The notes under the pieces are model-generated. The model was not told the origin of the DNA. It worked only from the letters and a program-made list of their open reading frames with translations, and did no database searches. The translations under genes were made by a program, and so were the position numbers. DNA of 64,000 bases. Source: Burkholderiaceae bacterium. Its GTDB lineage: Bacteria; Pseudomonadota; Gammaproteobacteria; Burkholderiales; Burkholderiaceae_C. Positions 1 through 9,863 of the stretch are shown piece by piece; positions within the stretch are counted from its first letter, which is position 1; each line of letters begins with the position of its first letter. The DNA lies in the NCBI GenBank assembly GCA_023150375.1, contig JAKLLA010000012.1, positions 87,708 through 151,707 of the forward strand, written 5' to 3'.

Positions 1-1
1 C

Positions 2-196
2 GGCGAGCGGGTGCTGGTGGCGATCAACTACGGCAGCTCGGCGGCCCAGGCCCGGGTGAGCGGTCTGGCCGCCTCGGCCCGGCTCGAGAGCCGCTTCCCG
101 TCCGGCGCCGCCGATCTGGCGGCCGACGCGGCCGGGGCCCTGGGCATCGACCTGCCGGCGCAGTCGCTGCGGGTCTTCGTGGTTCGCGAACCCTGA
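2..196 (+). CDS. C-terminal end of a GH13-type alpha-glucosidase/amylase (partial)
   Basis: The reading frame is open from the left edge of the window and ends at TGA 194-196, so only the last 64 residues are visible. The fragment begins GERVLVAINYGSS and ends SLRVFVVREP. This pattern, a beta-strand with 'vaiNyg' followed by a short barrel ending in a hydrophobic strand, is typical of the all-beta C-terminal domain of GH13 alpha-glucosidases and related amylases. The catalytic domain lies outside the window, so substrate cannot be judged. The gene converges on the maltodextrin operon, which supports a role in maltodextrin hydrolysis. Family assignment is inference from a short fragment plus context. 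Confidence 0.6.
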   Translation, partial: GERVLVAINYGSSAAQARVSGLAASARLESRFPSGAADLAADAAGALGIDLPAQSLRVFVVREP

Positions 197-207
197 CCCT
201 GACGGCC

Positions 208-230
208 CCGCTGCTCGGGCGACGCAGCGG
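208..230. terminator. Possible bidirectional terminator hairpin
   Basis: A 7-bp perfect stem (CCGCTGC / GCAGCGG) with a 9-nt loop lies between two convergent stop codons, 12 bp after the upstream gene and 33 bp from the facing one. There is no T-run on either side, so intrinsic termination is uncertain. Confidence 0.3.
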
Positions 231-262
231 CGGCCCGGCCGGTGCACGCCGGGCTCGCTCTC

Positions 263-1630
263 TCAGAGCGCGTCGATGATTTCCTTGCGCTTGCGCTGGA
301 ACTCCTCTTCGGTGATCAGGCCGTGGTCGCGCAGGCGGCGCAGGGTCTTCAGGCGCAGTTCCTGTTCTTCCAGGAAGGCCGGATCGCGTCGCGCGGGCGG
401 GGCGCTGGCGCGTGCCGCGCCACTGGCCGCGGGTGCCGCGACGGGCGCGGCCGCGGCTGCGACCGCCGGCGGTGAGGCCGGAGTTGTGGCAGCGGGTGGG
501 GTCGGTGCGGCGGCTGCGGCGGCTGCGGGTGGTGCGGCCGGGGCAGCGCTGGGGGTGCTGGCGGCGCCTGGGGCGGCCACGACCGGCCGGGGCGGGGCGA
601 CGGCCGGGGCAGGCGGCGTGTCCGTTTCACCCACCCCGGTGAGGACGGCCAGCGCCTGCGCCAGCCGCTGCGCCGCCGGGTCCGCCGTGGGCGGCTTCGC
701 GGCGCCGGGCAGGGTCGGGGCCGCAACCCGGCCACCCAGGCCGACCAGCGTGCCGCTGCCGAGCTGCGCCGTCTGGGCCGCGGCGTCGGGGGCCAGCAGG
801 TCGACGATGGCGGTGGCGGGGGGGCGGCTGCCGGTCCAGCCCATCGTGGTGGCCGGCTGGCCGGCCTGCGGCTGGGCCACGCCGAGCGACAGCCGCGGCG
901 CAGCCTCTGCGGCGCCGGCCGGGCTGCTGCTCCAGCGGGCCGACCGGCCGAGCTCGGCCGGGATGGTGAGCTGGGCGGCGGTGAGTACCGCGATCAGCGA
1001 CGACTGCGGCAGCGCTCGGGCGGCCACGAAGCGCTGCGGCACGGTGAAGCTCAGGCTGCGCCCGCGTACGCGCAGGTCGCGCACGAAGTGCACCGCGGCG
1101 GCCACGGTGGCCTCGGCAGTGGCTTCGTCGCTGCCGGTGGCTTCGGCCACGGCATCGCGCAGCTGGCGCTGCATCAGCTCCGGCCGGGGCGTGACGACGA
1201 TGGCGCGCTCCCAGGCATGGGCCGGGTCGATGCGCCCGCCGCGTCCGGGCAGCAGGGCCTGCTGGCCCGAGCCGGTGCGGCGGTCGGTGTCGAGGTAGAG
1301 ATCGAGGTTGAAGGCGTAGAAGCCGCGCCGTGCGAAGACCGACAGGTCCTCGTTGCCCAGCGTGCCCGACTTCAGCGAGGCGGGGTGGCGAATCGGCTGG
1401 GCCAGGCCGATCTCGAAGCGCAGCTGATCGCCTTCCTCGTGCACCTGCAGGCTGCGCAGGTCCAGGTCGCCGCTCTCGTAGACGGCTTCACGGGGGTAGA
1501 GCAGGCGGCCGTCGCCGCGGTCGTCCCCGGGCGGATCGGCGTATTGCAGCAGGGGCGGCAGCAGGGGCGCCGACTGCGCGGCGAGGGTGGCCGGCAGCAG
1601 CGCGGCAAGGGCAAGCAGGCGCAGGTTCAT
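263..1630 (-). CDS. Secreted glucodextranase-type (DOMON-like) protein with SHOCT-like tail
   Basis: 455 residues with an N-terminal signal peptide (about 1-18, LLALAALLPATLAAQS). Residues about 28-240 resemble the C-terminal module of glucodextranase: 'YADPPGDDRGDGRLLYP.EAVYESGDLDL' and later 'RGFYAFNLDLYLDTD'. The same opening motif recurs in the protein encoded at 3647-4432, so the two are paralogues. A low-complexity Ala/Pro region of about 100 residues follows. The last about 35 residues (LRLKTLRRLRDHGLITEEEFQRKRKEI) look like a SHOCT domain. No catalytic site is visible, so a surface or periplasmic role in binding alpha-glucan is inferred. It is the last gene of the leftward maltodextrin cluster, separated from the barrel gene by a terminator, so it may have its own promoter. 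Confidence 0.6.
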   Translation of the reverse strand: MNLRLLALAALLPATLAAQSAPLLPPLLQYADPPGDDRGDGRLLYPREAVYESGDLDLRSLQVHEEGDQLRFEIGLAQPIRHPASLKSGTLGNEDLSVFARRGFYAFNLDLYLDTDRRTGSGQQALLPGRGGRIDPAHAWERAIVVTPRPELMQRQLRDAVAEATGSDEATAEATVAAAVHFVRDLRVRGRSLSFTVPQRFVAARALPQSSLIAVLTAAQLTIPAELGRSARWSSSPAGAAEAAPRLSLGVAQPQAGQPATTMGWTGSRPPATAIVDLLAPDAAAQTAQLGSGTLVGLGGRVAAPTLPGAAKPPTADPAAQRLAQALAVLTGVGETDTPPAPAVAPPRPVVAAPGAASTPSAAPAAPPAAAAAAAPTPPAATTPASPPAVAAAAAPVAAPAASGAARASAPPARRDPAFLEEQELRLKTLRRLRDHGLITEEEFQRKRKEIIDAL

Positions 1631-1773
1631 CGTTCAGGGGGGTCGAGCAGGCCCGGGGCCGAGGAGCACAGCCTCGCACAGCCAGGCCGGGGCCGGTGTC
1701 CGGGGGAACGCGCATCGCCGCCGCGGTGCCGGCCGGCCGGTGCCGCGGCGGCGACCGCGCGCCGGAAGCAGAA

Positions 1774-1804
1774 AAGGCCCGGCTCCGGGTCGGAGACGGG
1801 CCTT
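1774..1804 (-). terminator. Intrinsic terminator after the outer-membrane barrel gene
   Basis: Read leftward, an 8-bp stem AAGGCCCG / CGGGCCTT is followed by TTTTCTGC. It begins 29 nt after the stop codon at 1833, the right place and orientation to end the maltodextrin operon. Confidence 0.7.
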
Positions 1805-1832
1805 GCCGCAGGCAGGCCGTGCTGGCCCGGGA

Positions 1833-3614
1833 TCAGAAGATCGCCTTGACGAAGGCCTTCATGCGGTACTGCTTGATGTCGCTGGTCGCGCCGGTCTCGC
1901 CCGGATCGCCGTCGCCCTTGATCCACTGCGACAGCAGCCCGGTCTCGAAGCCGGCCAGGTTGTACGACAGGCGCAGGCTCAGGATGTCCTTGTCGTTGGC
2001 GAAGCGCGCCCCTGGACGGGTGATGTCGCGGCTGTAGCGGCCCCAGGAGACGCTGCCGTACAGGTCGCTGAAGAGCTGGTTGCCCACGCTCAGGGTCAGG
2101 CCCTTGTCCTTGGTGTCGCGGTCGTCGGTGGCGTTGGCGGCCTGGCCGTCGTTGCTGTCGCTCACCGTCTTGTACTTCGCGTTCAGCTCCAGTCCGCCCA
2201 TCACCGGGACCACGTAGCCGATCTTGAAGACGGCCAGGTTGGTGCGGCGGTCGTTGTTGGCGGCGAAGAAGTTCGACAGCGGACCGGTGGCCGAGTAGTT
2301 CTGCCAGTTGTAGTTGTAGCCGATGCGGGTCAGCTCCAGCGACATCGGGATCTTGGCGACCTCGTAGTTGACCAGCAGGGTGTGGCCCTTCCAGCCCTGC
2401 ACCGACTCGTTGGGCGCCTCGTCGAAGTCCATGAAGGCGTTGTCGACCAGGCCGTTCGCGCCGGCGGCCAGGCCGCTGTCGCTGCGGCAGACGCCGCCAC
2501 CGGAGACCGCGCACTTGGCCGAGGAGGGCGCCTGCTGGTAGTCCCGTGCCGCGCCACCCAGCCACAGCGACTGGCCCCAGCCATACCAGGCGGCCTCGGA
2601 GCCTTCGGTCAGCAGCACGTCGGTCTCACGCCGGGCGGCGGTGTTGCTGTAGAAGCCCGCACCGATGTTGAAGTACTGGTAGTTGACCGACAGACCCGGC
2701 ACCGGCAGCGCGTTCAGGCCGATGTCCAGCTTGACGGCGTTGCCGTTGATGTCGGACTTCGGGCTGTTGATCCAGGCCTGGTCGAACAGCGGGGCCTTGT
2801 ACTGGGAGCGGTAGAACGAGCCCTTCAGGTCGACGCCAGCCACGGTGCTTTCGCCCTTGAGCATCAGCACGTTGTTCTTGGCGAAGGTGCGGGTGGAGCG
2901 ACCGTTCAGGTCGGTGCCATCCGTGTCGTCCAGGATGCGGTCGTTGAACCACTGGTAGCTGCCCGAGAGCTTGACGTCCGCCACGCTGGCCTTGACCTGG
3001 CCGATGTAGACGCCCTCGTTGTACTGGGTCTCGTCACTGCTGCAGCAGCTCGCGCCCTGGCCGTAGTTGGACTGCAGGTAGTTCGGCAGCGACAGCCGCG
3101 CGGCCTCCCAGGTCAGCCCGGGTGCGCCCAGCGAGCCCTTGAAGTACAGGCCGTTGTAGTTGTCGCGGTCGATGTAGCGCACCTGGCCGATCGTGAAGGG
3201 GTCGAACTGGCCCCAGTCGCTCGAGCCGATCAGCGCGGTGTTCAGCCAGCCGTAGCCGGGGGTCAGCAGCACGTAGGCGCCGCGCAGCTTCATCCACTTG
3301 GCGCGCGTGGCCGCCGTCTCGTCGGCGAAGCCGAAGTCGGTCCAGTAGGCCGCCGGGCTGCGGCTCTGCAGGCGGATGCCGGCTTCGACCTGCTTGGAGA
3401 TGGTGGCCTTCATGCGCAGTTCGAACTCGGTCCACTGGCCGTTGTCGCTGCCGGTGGCGGTGTCGCCGCTGCTGGTGCTGACACGGCGCTGGTCACCGTC
3501 GAGGAACTTCATGTAGATGTTGGAGCCGCTGAAGTCGAGCGTGACGGCCATTGCCGGCGCGGTCAGCGCCAGGCCGACGGCGGCGGCCAGGGGCTTGAGG
3601 GTGAGCTTCTTCAT
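1833..3614 (-). CDS. Outer-membrane beta-barrel protein, putative maltodextrin porin
   Basis: 593 residues. I chose the ATG at 3614 because it gives a clean signal peptide (MKKLTLKPLAAAVGLALTAP, cleavage near AMA-VTLDFSG) and has GGAGATC in front; a longer frame upstream has no signal sequence. The mature protein shows alternating aromatic/hydrophobic strands and glycine/asparagine-rich turns throughout. It ends in KAFVKAIF, with the terminal phenylalanine used as a BAM targeting signal by outer-membrane proteins. It is longer than LamB (about 420 residues) and I do not recognise a LamB signature, so the exact porin family is unknown. Its place directly after two sugar-transport and binding genes suggests it lets maltodextrins across the outer membrane. 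Confidence 0.65.
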   Translation of the reverse strand: MKKLTLKPLAAAVGLALTAPAMAVTLDFSGSNIYMKFLDGDQRRVSTSSGDTATGSDNGQWTEFELRMKATISKQVEAGIRLQSRSPAAYWTDFGFADETAATRAKWMKLRGAYVLLTPGYGWLNTALIGSSDWGQFDPFTIGQVRYIDRDNYNGLYFKGSLGAPGLTWEAARLSLPNYLQSNYGQGASCCSSDETQYNEGVYIGQVKASVADVKLSGSYQWFNDRILDDTDGTDLNGRSTRTFAKNNVLMLKGESTVAGVDLKGSFYRSQYKAPLFDQAWINSPKSDINGNAVKLDIGLNALPVPGLSVNYQYFNIGAGFYSNTAARRETDVLLTEGSEAAWYGWGQSLWLGGAARDYQQAPSSAKCAVSGGGVCRSDSGLAAGANGLVDNAFMDFDEAPNESVQGWKGHTLLVNYEVAKIPMSLELTRIGYNYNWQNYSATGPLSNFFAANNDRRTNLAVFKIGYVVPVMGGLELNAKYKTVSDSNDGQAANATDDRDTKDKGLTLSVGNQLFSDLYGSVSWGRYSRDITRPGARFANDKDILSLRLSYNLAGFETGLLSQWIKGDGDPGETGATSDIKQYRMKAFVKAIF

Positions 3615-3646
3615 GATCGGGATCTCCTCTTGTGGCAATCGGGGGG

Positions 3647-4432
3647 TCACTTCTTGACCATCTTCAGCGTGGCCGGCTTGGTGGCCTTGCCGTCGGCGGC
3701 GCATTCGTGGGCGAGCATCTCGGCCTGCTTGGCGTCGGGGCCGTCGAGCACGTCCATCGTGTGCGGGTCGCAGTCGCCGTCGTTGCCGCCGCCGAAGCGG
3801 TGCTGGCCCTCGTACTCGTTGACCTTGCGGGTCAGGAAGTCGGTGGCGGCCGGGAAGCCCTCGTTGGACTGCATCACCACCTGGTAGCTCCAGCCGTCGA
3901 CGTTGCCGTCGCCGCCCAGTTCGGACAGCGGCACCGAGCCGGAGATGGTCCGGCCGCGCCCGCGCGTGATGTTGGGCACCACGACGTCCTTGGCCAGGGC
4001 GCCGAGCTTGGCCTCGGCCTCGGCGGTGACGCGGGCCTTCTTCTGCGGCGACAGCACCACCACCTTGTTCCATTCGCTGCCCGGGGCGAACTTCATGTTC
4101 AGGCCGGTCCAGGTGTCGGCACGGGCATCGGGCGCGCCGGTCTTGATGAAGATGAAGACCATCTGCACCGCGAAGCCGCCGCCCATGCCCCAGGGATCCT
4201 CGAGGTTGGCGGCCACGTCCACCGAGAAGTCGACGTTGGCGCCGCTCTTCTCGGCCTTGAGCTTGACCAGGTCGAAGGAGCCGGCCTTGTAGACGCCGTC
4301 GGTGGGGTAGGTGTAGCCGCCGGGGCCCTTGTCGTCGCCGCGCGGGTCGGTGAACTCGACCGCGTGGGCGGAAAAGCCGAGCGCCAGGGCGGCGGCCAGG
4401 GCAGCGGTGCGCAACGGAACGAACTTGCTCAT
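3647..4432 (-). CDS. Periplasmic glucodextranase-type (DOMON-like) carbohydrate-binding protein
   Basis: 261 residues with a signal peptide ending SAHA-VEF. The start at 4432 is preferred over the ATG at 4447 because GAGGAAA sits 6 nt before it. The mature part begins 'FTDPRGDDKGPGGYTYPTDGVYKAGSFDL', the hallmark of the glucodextranase C-terminal/DOMON-like domain. It continues with a 'VDFSVDVAANLEDPWGMGGG' strand and later 'GWSYQVVMQSNEGFP'. In amylopullulanases and glucodextranase this module is attached to the enzyme; here it stands alone, next to the transporter. Two cysteines (CDPHT, HECAADG) could form a disulfide. It is paralogous to the protein at 263-1630. Role as a binding or surface-display factor is inferred. 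Confidence 0.65.
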   Translation of the reverse strand: MSKFVPLRTAALAAALALGFSAHAVEFTDPRGDDKGPGGYTYPTDGVYKAGSFDLVKLKAEKSGANVDFSVDVAANLEDPWGMGGGFAVQMVFIFIKTGAPDARADTWTGLNMKFAPGSEWNKVVVLSPQKKARVTAEAEAKLGALAKDVVVPNITRGRGRTISGSVPLSELGGDGNVDGWSYQVVMQSNEGFPAATDFLTRKVNEYEGQHRFGGGNDGDCDPHTMDVLDGPDAKQAEMLAHECAADGKATKPATLKMVKK

Positions 4433-4508
4433 GGTGGGTTTCCTCATGCTGTGCCTCGACAGGCGACGGGAGACGTCCTCGAGGTCATCCTCTCGGCGGG
4501 GTGGGGAT

Positions 4509-5381
4509 TCACTTGACGCTGCCGGCGGTCAGGCCGGAGACCAGGTACTTCTGCAGGTACATGAACAGGATCACGACCGGCAGCGACACGATGACCGACC
4601 CGGCCGCGAAGAATCCCCACTGGGAGCTGAAGCCCCCGACGAAGAACCGCAGCCCGACCGGCGCCGTGTAGTTGGACTCGCTCTCCATGAACACGGAGGC
4701 GAGGATGAATTCGTTCCACGCCGTCATGAACGAGAACAGCGCGGTGATCGCGATGGCCGGCTTGGCCAGCGGCAGGATGATGCGAAAGAAGATGGTCTGC
4801 GGGCTGGCCCCGTCGATGCGCGCGGACTCCTCGATGTCCACCGGAATGGTGTCGAAGTAGCCCTTGAGCATCCACACGCAGAAGGGGATCGCGGTGGTGG
4901 CGTAGACGATCACCAGGCCCCAGAAGGTGTTGCCCAGGCCCAGCCACTTGACGATGATGATGAACAGCGGGATCAGCATCAGCGTGCCCGGGAACATCTG
5001 GCTGACCAGGAAGGCCAGCATGCCCTGCTCACGCCCCGGGAAGCGGAAGCGGCTGAAGGCGTAGGCGGCGGTGCAGGCCAGGAACACCCCCAGCACGGTG
5101 GTCATCAGCGAGACGATCACGCTGTTGAGCAGCCAGCGGCCGAAGGGCTGCTCGGTCATCACCTCGACGAAGTTGCGCAGCGAGAACTGCGCCGGCCAGG
5201 GCAGCACGCCGCGGGCGCGCTCGAGGAAGGTCGGGTCCTTCGGCAGGTCGACGATGCCCACGCTCTGCTGGCCCGAGAAGGCCAGCGCCAGCACCCACAG
5301 CACCGGGTACAGGGTCAGCAGCGTGAAGCTGATCAGCCCGGCGTGCAGCCAGAGCGGGTTGCGGGGTCGGCCGAGTGCCAT
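4509..5381 (-). CDS. malG: Maltose/maltodextrin ABC transporter permease MalG
   Basis: 290 residues, matching the length of MalG proteins. It has a first membrane segment at about 10-33 (LWLHAGLISFTLLTLYPVLWV), a periplasmic loop, and five further segments. The EAA loop that contacts the ATPase is visible as EESARIDGASPQTIFFRIILPLAKP. The C-terminus, QKYLVSGLTAGSVK, is the classic MalG ending. The gene starts 8 bp after the malF stop codon, so the two permease subunits are translated together. Together with MalF, MalK and MalE it forms the inner-membrane importer for maltodextrins. Confidence 0.93.
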   Translation of the reverse strand: MALGRPRNPLWLHAGLISFTLLTLYPVLWVLALAFSGQQSVGIVDLPKDPTFLERARGVLPWPAQFSLRNFVEVMTEQPFGRWLLNSVIVSLMTTVLGVFLACTAAYAFSRFRFPGREQGMLAFLVSQMFPGTLMLIPLFIIIVKWLGLGNTFWGLVIVYATTAIPFCVWMLKGYFDTIPVDIEESARIDGASPQTIFFRIILPLAKPAIAITALFSFMTAWNEFILASVFMESESNYTAPVGLRFFVGGFSSQWGFFAAGSVIVSLPVVILFMYLQKYLVSGLTAGSVK

Positions 5382-5389
5382 GGCTTGCC

Positions 5390-7315
5390 TCAGTAGCTTT
5401 CGGTCGCGCGGGTCAGGCGGGTCTGGAAGTAGCCGTAGACGAGCAGGATCACGAAGATCACCGTCGAGTAGGCGGCCGCGTAGGCGTACTGGTACTGCTC
5501 GAACGCAATCTTGTAGGCCTTGGTGATCAGGATCTCGTTGGCGCCGCCGGGCTCGCCGCCGCTGACCAGGAAGATGATGTTGAACATGTTGAAGGTCCAC
5601 ACCACCGACAGCACCACCGCCGGCACCAGGGTGGGCCGCAGCAGCGGCAGCGTGATGCTGCGGAACTGCTGCCAGCGGCTGGCGCCCTCCACCTCGGCGG
5701 CTTCGTACATGTCCTTCGGGATGGACTGCAGCGCGCCCAGGATCACCACCATCATGAAGGGGAAGCTCAGCCAGCCGTTGGTGATCAGGCCGGTCATGAA
5801 GGCGCTGACCACGCCGTCGAACCAGCGCACCGGCTCGAGGCCGAACATCTGCAGGAACTGGTTGATCACGCCGAACTGCGGGTGGAACATGCCGCGCCAG
5901 ACCAGCGCGGTGATGTAGTTCGGGATGGCCCAGGGCAGGATCAGCAGCACCCGGTAGATCGTCTTGCCCTTGAAGCCCTCGGTGTTCAGCGCCAGCGCGA
6001 GCAGGAAGCCGAAGGTCACCCCCACGGTGACGTTGGTGATCGTCCAGATCACCGTCGTCATCAAGGTCCAGTAGAAGTTCGAGTAGTTCACCACCGTGCC
6101 TTCGGCGGTGTGTCGCACGACGTCGAAGTCGCCCAGGATGGCGAAGAAGTTCTGCAGCCCGATCCAGCGTTCCCGGAAGGGCAGCTGCTCGTTGAACAGC
6201 GTGGTGTCGGTGAAGGCCAGCGCGATGCCGTAGAAGAAGGGGAAGAACACCAGCACCAGCATGCCCAGCATGGCCGGCGTGATGTAGGCATAGGCCGTGG
6301 CGTTGTCGCGCAGCGCACGCACCGTGCGGGCCGCCCAGCCCTGCAGGAAGAAGGCCAGCAGCAGCAGGCCCAGGGCATCGAGGGCCCAGAAGCTGCGCGA
6401 CAGGAAGCGCTCGTGGCTGGCCAGCGCCGCGTCGGCCTTCGGCAGCAGGCGGCCGTCACCGGCCAGCAGCCCGAGCGGGCGGCCGTAGGCGTCGGTGTCC
6501 CAGGCGCTGGTGGCGGCCTGGGCGGCGGCGGCCGAGCCGGTGACCGCCGCATGCGTGGCGGCCACGCCGGCCTGCAGCCGGGCGGTGTGCTGCAGGTCGG
6601 CGGCATGGCGCTCGGCCAGCGCCTGCAGCTGGCTGTGCTGGAAGAAGCCGGCCGCCCCCAGCAGCAGCACGGCGGCCAGCGCCCGGCCGAGGTCGAAGCG
6701 CCGGCCGGCCGCGTCCACGCGCAGGAAGGCGCCGACGATCAGGGCCGCAGCCAGCAGCGCCAGCGCGGTGCCCGTGCCGGTGCCCATGCCGCGGGTTGCC
6801 CCGTCGGCACCGGTGGCCGCGGCGCGCAGCTGCGCCTGCACCATGCCGGTGACCTGGTCGCCGCTGCGCAGCGGCACGCTGACGGTGATGCGGCCGTCGC
6901 GGGCGGTCTCCACGCGCAGCGTCTTCTTGGTGACGCGGCCGTCCTGGCGGTGCGTCTCCTCGGCGCTGCGCAGCTCGCTGGCCAGGTCGAAGAGCGGCTT
7001 TTCCTCGCGCTGCAGGCCGCGCGGGGCCCCGTCCTGCGGATCGGACGACGCCACGAGTTCCCGGCCGGCGACCACCCGCACCGACTCGAGGGCCGGCTGT
7101 GCGGCGCGGAACTGCGCCAGCCGCCGGGCGGTGTCGTCCGCGTCCGTGTCGGCCAGCGCAGCCGCCAGGGCCTGGGTGAGCAGCAGGGCGTCGCGCTGCT
7201 GCTGGGCCTGTGCCAGATCGCGGCCGACGCTCGAGGCCAGCCAGGCCGACAGCGCCAGCACGACGGCCAGGGCGACACCCAGGCCGAGCGAGGCGGTACC
7301 GGAGAGCCGTTTCAT
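5390..7315 (-). CDS. malF: Maltose/maltodextrin ABC transporter permease MalF with N-terminal extension
   Basis: 641 residues, about 125 longer than E. coli MalF and differently built at the front. Residues about 340-641 are the canonical permease: AYAYITPAMLGMLVLVFFPFF, six membrane segments, and the EAA loop EAAEVEGASRWQQFRSITLPLLRP at about 538-561. Before it lie a membrane helix (8-30), an extracytoplasmic region (31-180) with a 'LVASSDP...PLFDLA...VTVSVPLR..D.VTGMVQA' pattern reminiscent of Cache/PAS-like sensor domains, two more helices (about 182-200 and 211-228), a second soluble loop (229-308) and a helix (311-328). No frameshift is needed: the frame is open throughout and codon use is uniform. 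The permease role is firm; a sensing role for the extension is inference. Confidence 0.88.
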   Translation of the reverse strand: MKRLSGTASLGLGVALAVVLALSAWLASSVGRDLAQAQQQRDALLLTQALAAALADTDADDTARRLAQFRAAQPALESVRVVAGRELVASSDPQDGAPRGLQREEKPLFDLASELRSAEETHRQDGRVTKKTLRVETARDGRITVSVPLRSGDQVTGMVQAQLRAAATGADGATRGMGTGTGTALALLAAALIVGAFLRVDAAGRRFDLGRALAAVLLLGAAGFFQHSQLQALAERHAADLQHTARLQAGVAATHAAVTGSAAAAQAATSAWDTDAYGRPLGLLAGDGRLLPKADAALASHERFLSRSFWALDALGLLLLAFFLQGWAARTVRALRDNATAYAYITPAMLGMLVLVFFPFFYGIALAFTDTTLFNEQLPFRERWIGLQNFFAILGDFDVVRHTAEGTVVNYSNFYWTLMTTVIWTITNVTVGVTFGFLLALALNTEGFKGKTIYRVLLILPWAIPNYITALVWRGMFHPQFGVINQFLQMFGLEPVRWFDGVVSAFMTGLITNGWLSFPFMMVVILGALQSIPKDMYEAAEVEGASRWQQFRSITLPLLRPTLVPAVVLSVVWTFNMFNIIFLVSGGEPGGANEILITKAYKIAFEQYQYAYAAAYSTVIFVILLVYGYFQTRLTRATESY

Positions 7316-7382
7316 GGAGGGGCAGTGCCTGGAAGGGTCGGTCAGGGTCGGGACGCGGGGGGACGGAAGCCGGCCGCAGCGC

Positions 7383-8603
7383 TCACTTGCCCTTGCGCAG
7401 GGCCGTGATGCCTTCCTGGATCGTGCCGGCCGCCTCCTTCAGCGCCGCGTCCACCGTGGCATTGCCCTTGACGATCTTGTTCATCGCCGTGGTGGCAGGC
7501 GACCAGACCATGGTCATCTCCGGGCGGTTGGGCATCGGCTCGGCGTTCTCCAGCTGCTCGCGGAAGGCCTTCAGGACCGGGTCGCCGGCCACCTTCGGAT
7601 TGGCGTAGACGGCCTTGTTGGTGTGCAACTGCCGACCCTCGGTGGCCAGCACCAGCCCGGCCTCCTCGCTGGTCAGGTGCTTGACCAGTTCGTAGGCCAC
7701 CTCCTTGTGCGCCGAGCTGGCGGCGATGTAGGCGCCCTCGATGGTCATCCAGGGCCGCATCGGCTTCTTCGTGGCGTCCACCACCGGCAGCGGGGCGAAG
7801 CCCACGTTGATCTTCCTGTCGATGTCGCCGACGAACCAGGGGCCGTTGATGACCATGGCGGCCTTGCCCTCGTTGAACATCGAGGCGATCAGCGCCTCGC
7901 TGGGCTCGGTGGGCATCACGCCGTCGGTCTTGTACCAGGTCATCATCTGGTTCAGCGACGCGGCAGTGGCCCGGCTGTCGAGCGTGAGCTTGCCGTCCTT
8001 GTCGAACACCGCGCCGCCGAAGGCGTTCATCAGCGCCGAATGGAAGTAGAAGTTGGTGTACCAGTAGGCCAGCCCGTAGCGCCCGCTGCCGGCGTTGGTC
8101 AGGGACTTGGCCAGCTTGACCATCTCGCCGGTGGTCTTCGGCGGGGTCTTGACCAGGTCCTTGTTGTAGATCAGCGTGGGCATCTTGTAGTTGATCGGCA
8201 GGCCCCAGACGCTGCCCTTGTAGGTCATCGCGTCGATCATTCCGGGCAGCAGCCGCTCGCGGGTGGCCTTGTCGACGAAGAAGTCGATCGACTCCACCGT
8301 CTTGCCTGCCTCGATCCAGCCGCCCAGCCGGTCCTGGGCGTAGATGAACACGTCCGGGCCCTTGCCGCGCGGCACGGCGGCGCTGATCTTGTCGGCGTAG
8401 GCGTCGTAGGGGATGGCCAGCGCGGACACCTTCATGCCCTTGGCGGCCGGGGACTTCGCGAACTGCTCGAGCACCTTCTCGAAGGCGGCCTTCTCGGCGG
8501 CGCGGTAGGCGTGCCAGATCACGATTTCCTTGCCCTGGGCCAGGGCCGGGCCGGTCAGGGCGAACACGGCGGCGGCGATCAGGGTGCGGGTGGGCAACTT
8601 CAT
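7383..8603 (-). CDS. malE: Maltose/maltodextrin-binding periplasmic protein MalE
   Basis: 406 residues with a signal peptide ending GPALA-QGKEIVIWHAY. The opening 'KEIVIWHAYRAAEKAAFEKVLEQF', the 'GKGPDVFIYAQDRLGGWIEAG' segment, 'MTYKGSVWGLPINYKMPTLIYN' and 'AAMVINGPWFVGDI' are hallmarks of the MalE family of solute-binding proteins. A GGAGAAG ribosome-binding site lies before ATG 8603. It captures maltodextrins in the periplasm and delivers them to MalFG. It lies between malK and malF in the operon. Confidence 0.93.
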   Translation of the reverse strand: MKLPTRTLIAAAVFALTGPALAQGKEIVIWHAYRAAEKAAFEKVLEQFAKSPAAKGMKVSALAIPYDAYADKISAAVPRGKGPDVFIYAQDRLGGWIEAGKTVESIDFFVDKATRERLLPGMIDAMTYKGSVWGLPINYKMPTLIYNKDLVKTPPKTTGEMVKLAKSLTNAGSGRYGLAYWYTNFYFHSALMNAFGGAVFDKDGKLTLDSRATAASLNQMMTWYKTDGVMPTEPSEALIASMFNEGKAAMVINGPWFVGDIDRKINVGFAPLPVVDATKKPMRPWMTIEGAYIAASSAHKEVAYELVKHLTSEEAGLVLATEGRQLHTNKAVYANPKVAGDPVLKAFREQLENAEPMPNRPEMTMVWSPATTAMNKIVKGNATVDAALKEAAGTIQEGITALRKGK

Positions 8604-8685
8604 GATGGGGTCTTCTCCGGAAGGCGTTGGCAGGGGGCGTGTCGGACATGGGCCGCGGCGCGCGGGGCGCGCCCGGCGGCCGGCG

Positions 8686-9804
<1,119 letters not shown>

Positions 9805-9863
9805 GGTCGGGTCGCGGCAGGGCGGGTTGACGGGCGGTTGACGGGGCGGACGGACCGGGCGGT

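Noticed and set aside
1587..3887. 766-codon open frame on the + strand opposite the barrel and DOMON-like genes
   Set aside because: Its product is Val/Gly/His/Gln-rich low-complexity sequence typical of antisense frames in GC-rich DNA. The opposite strand has a signal peptide, beta-strands and a C-terminal Phe.
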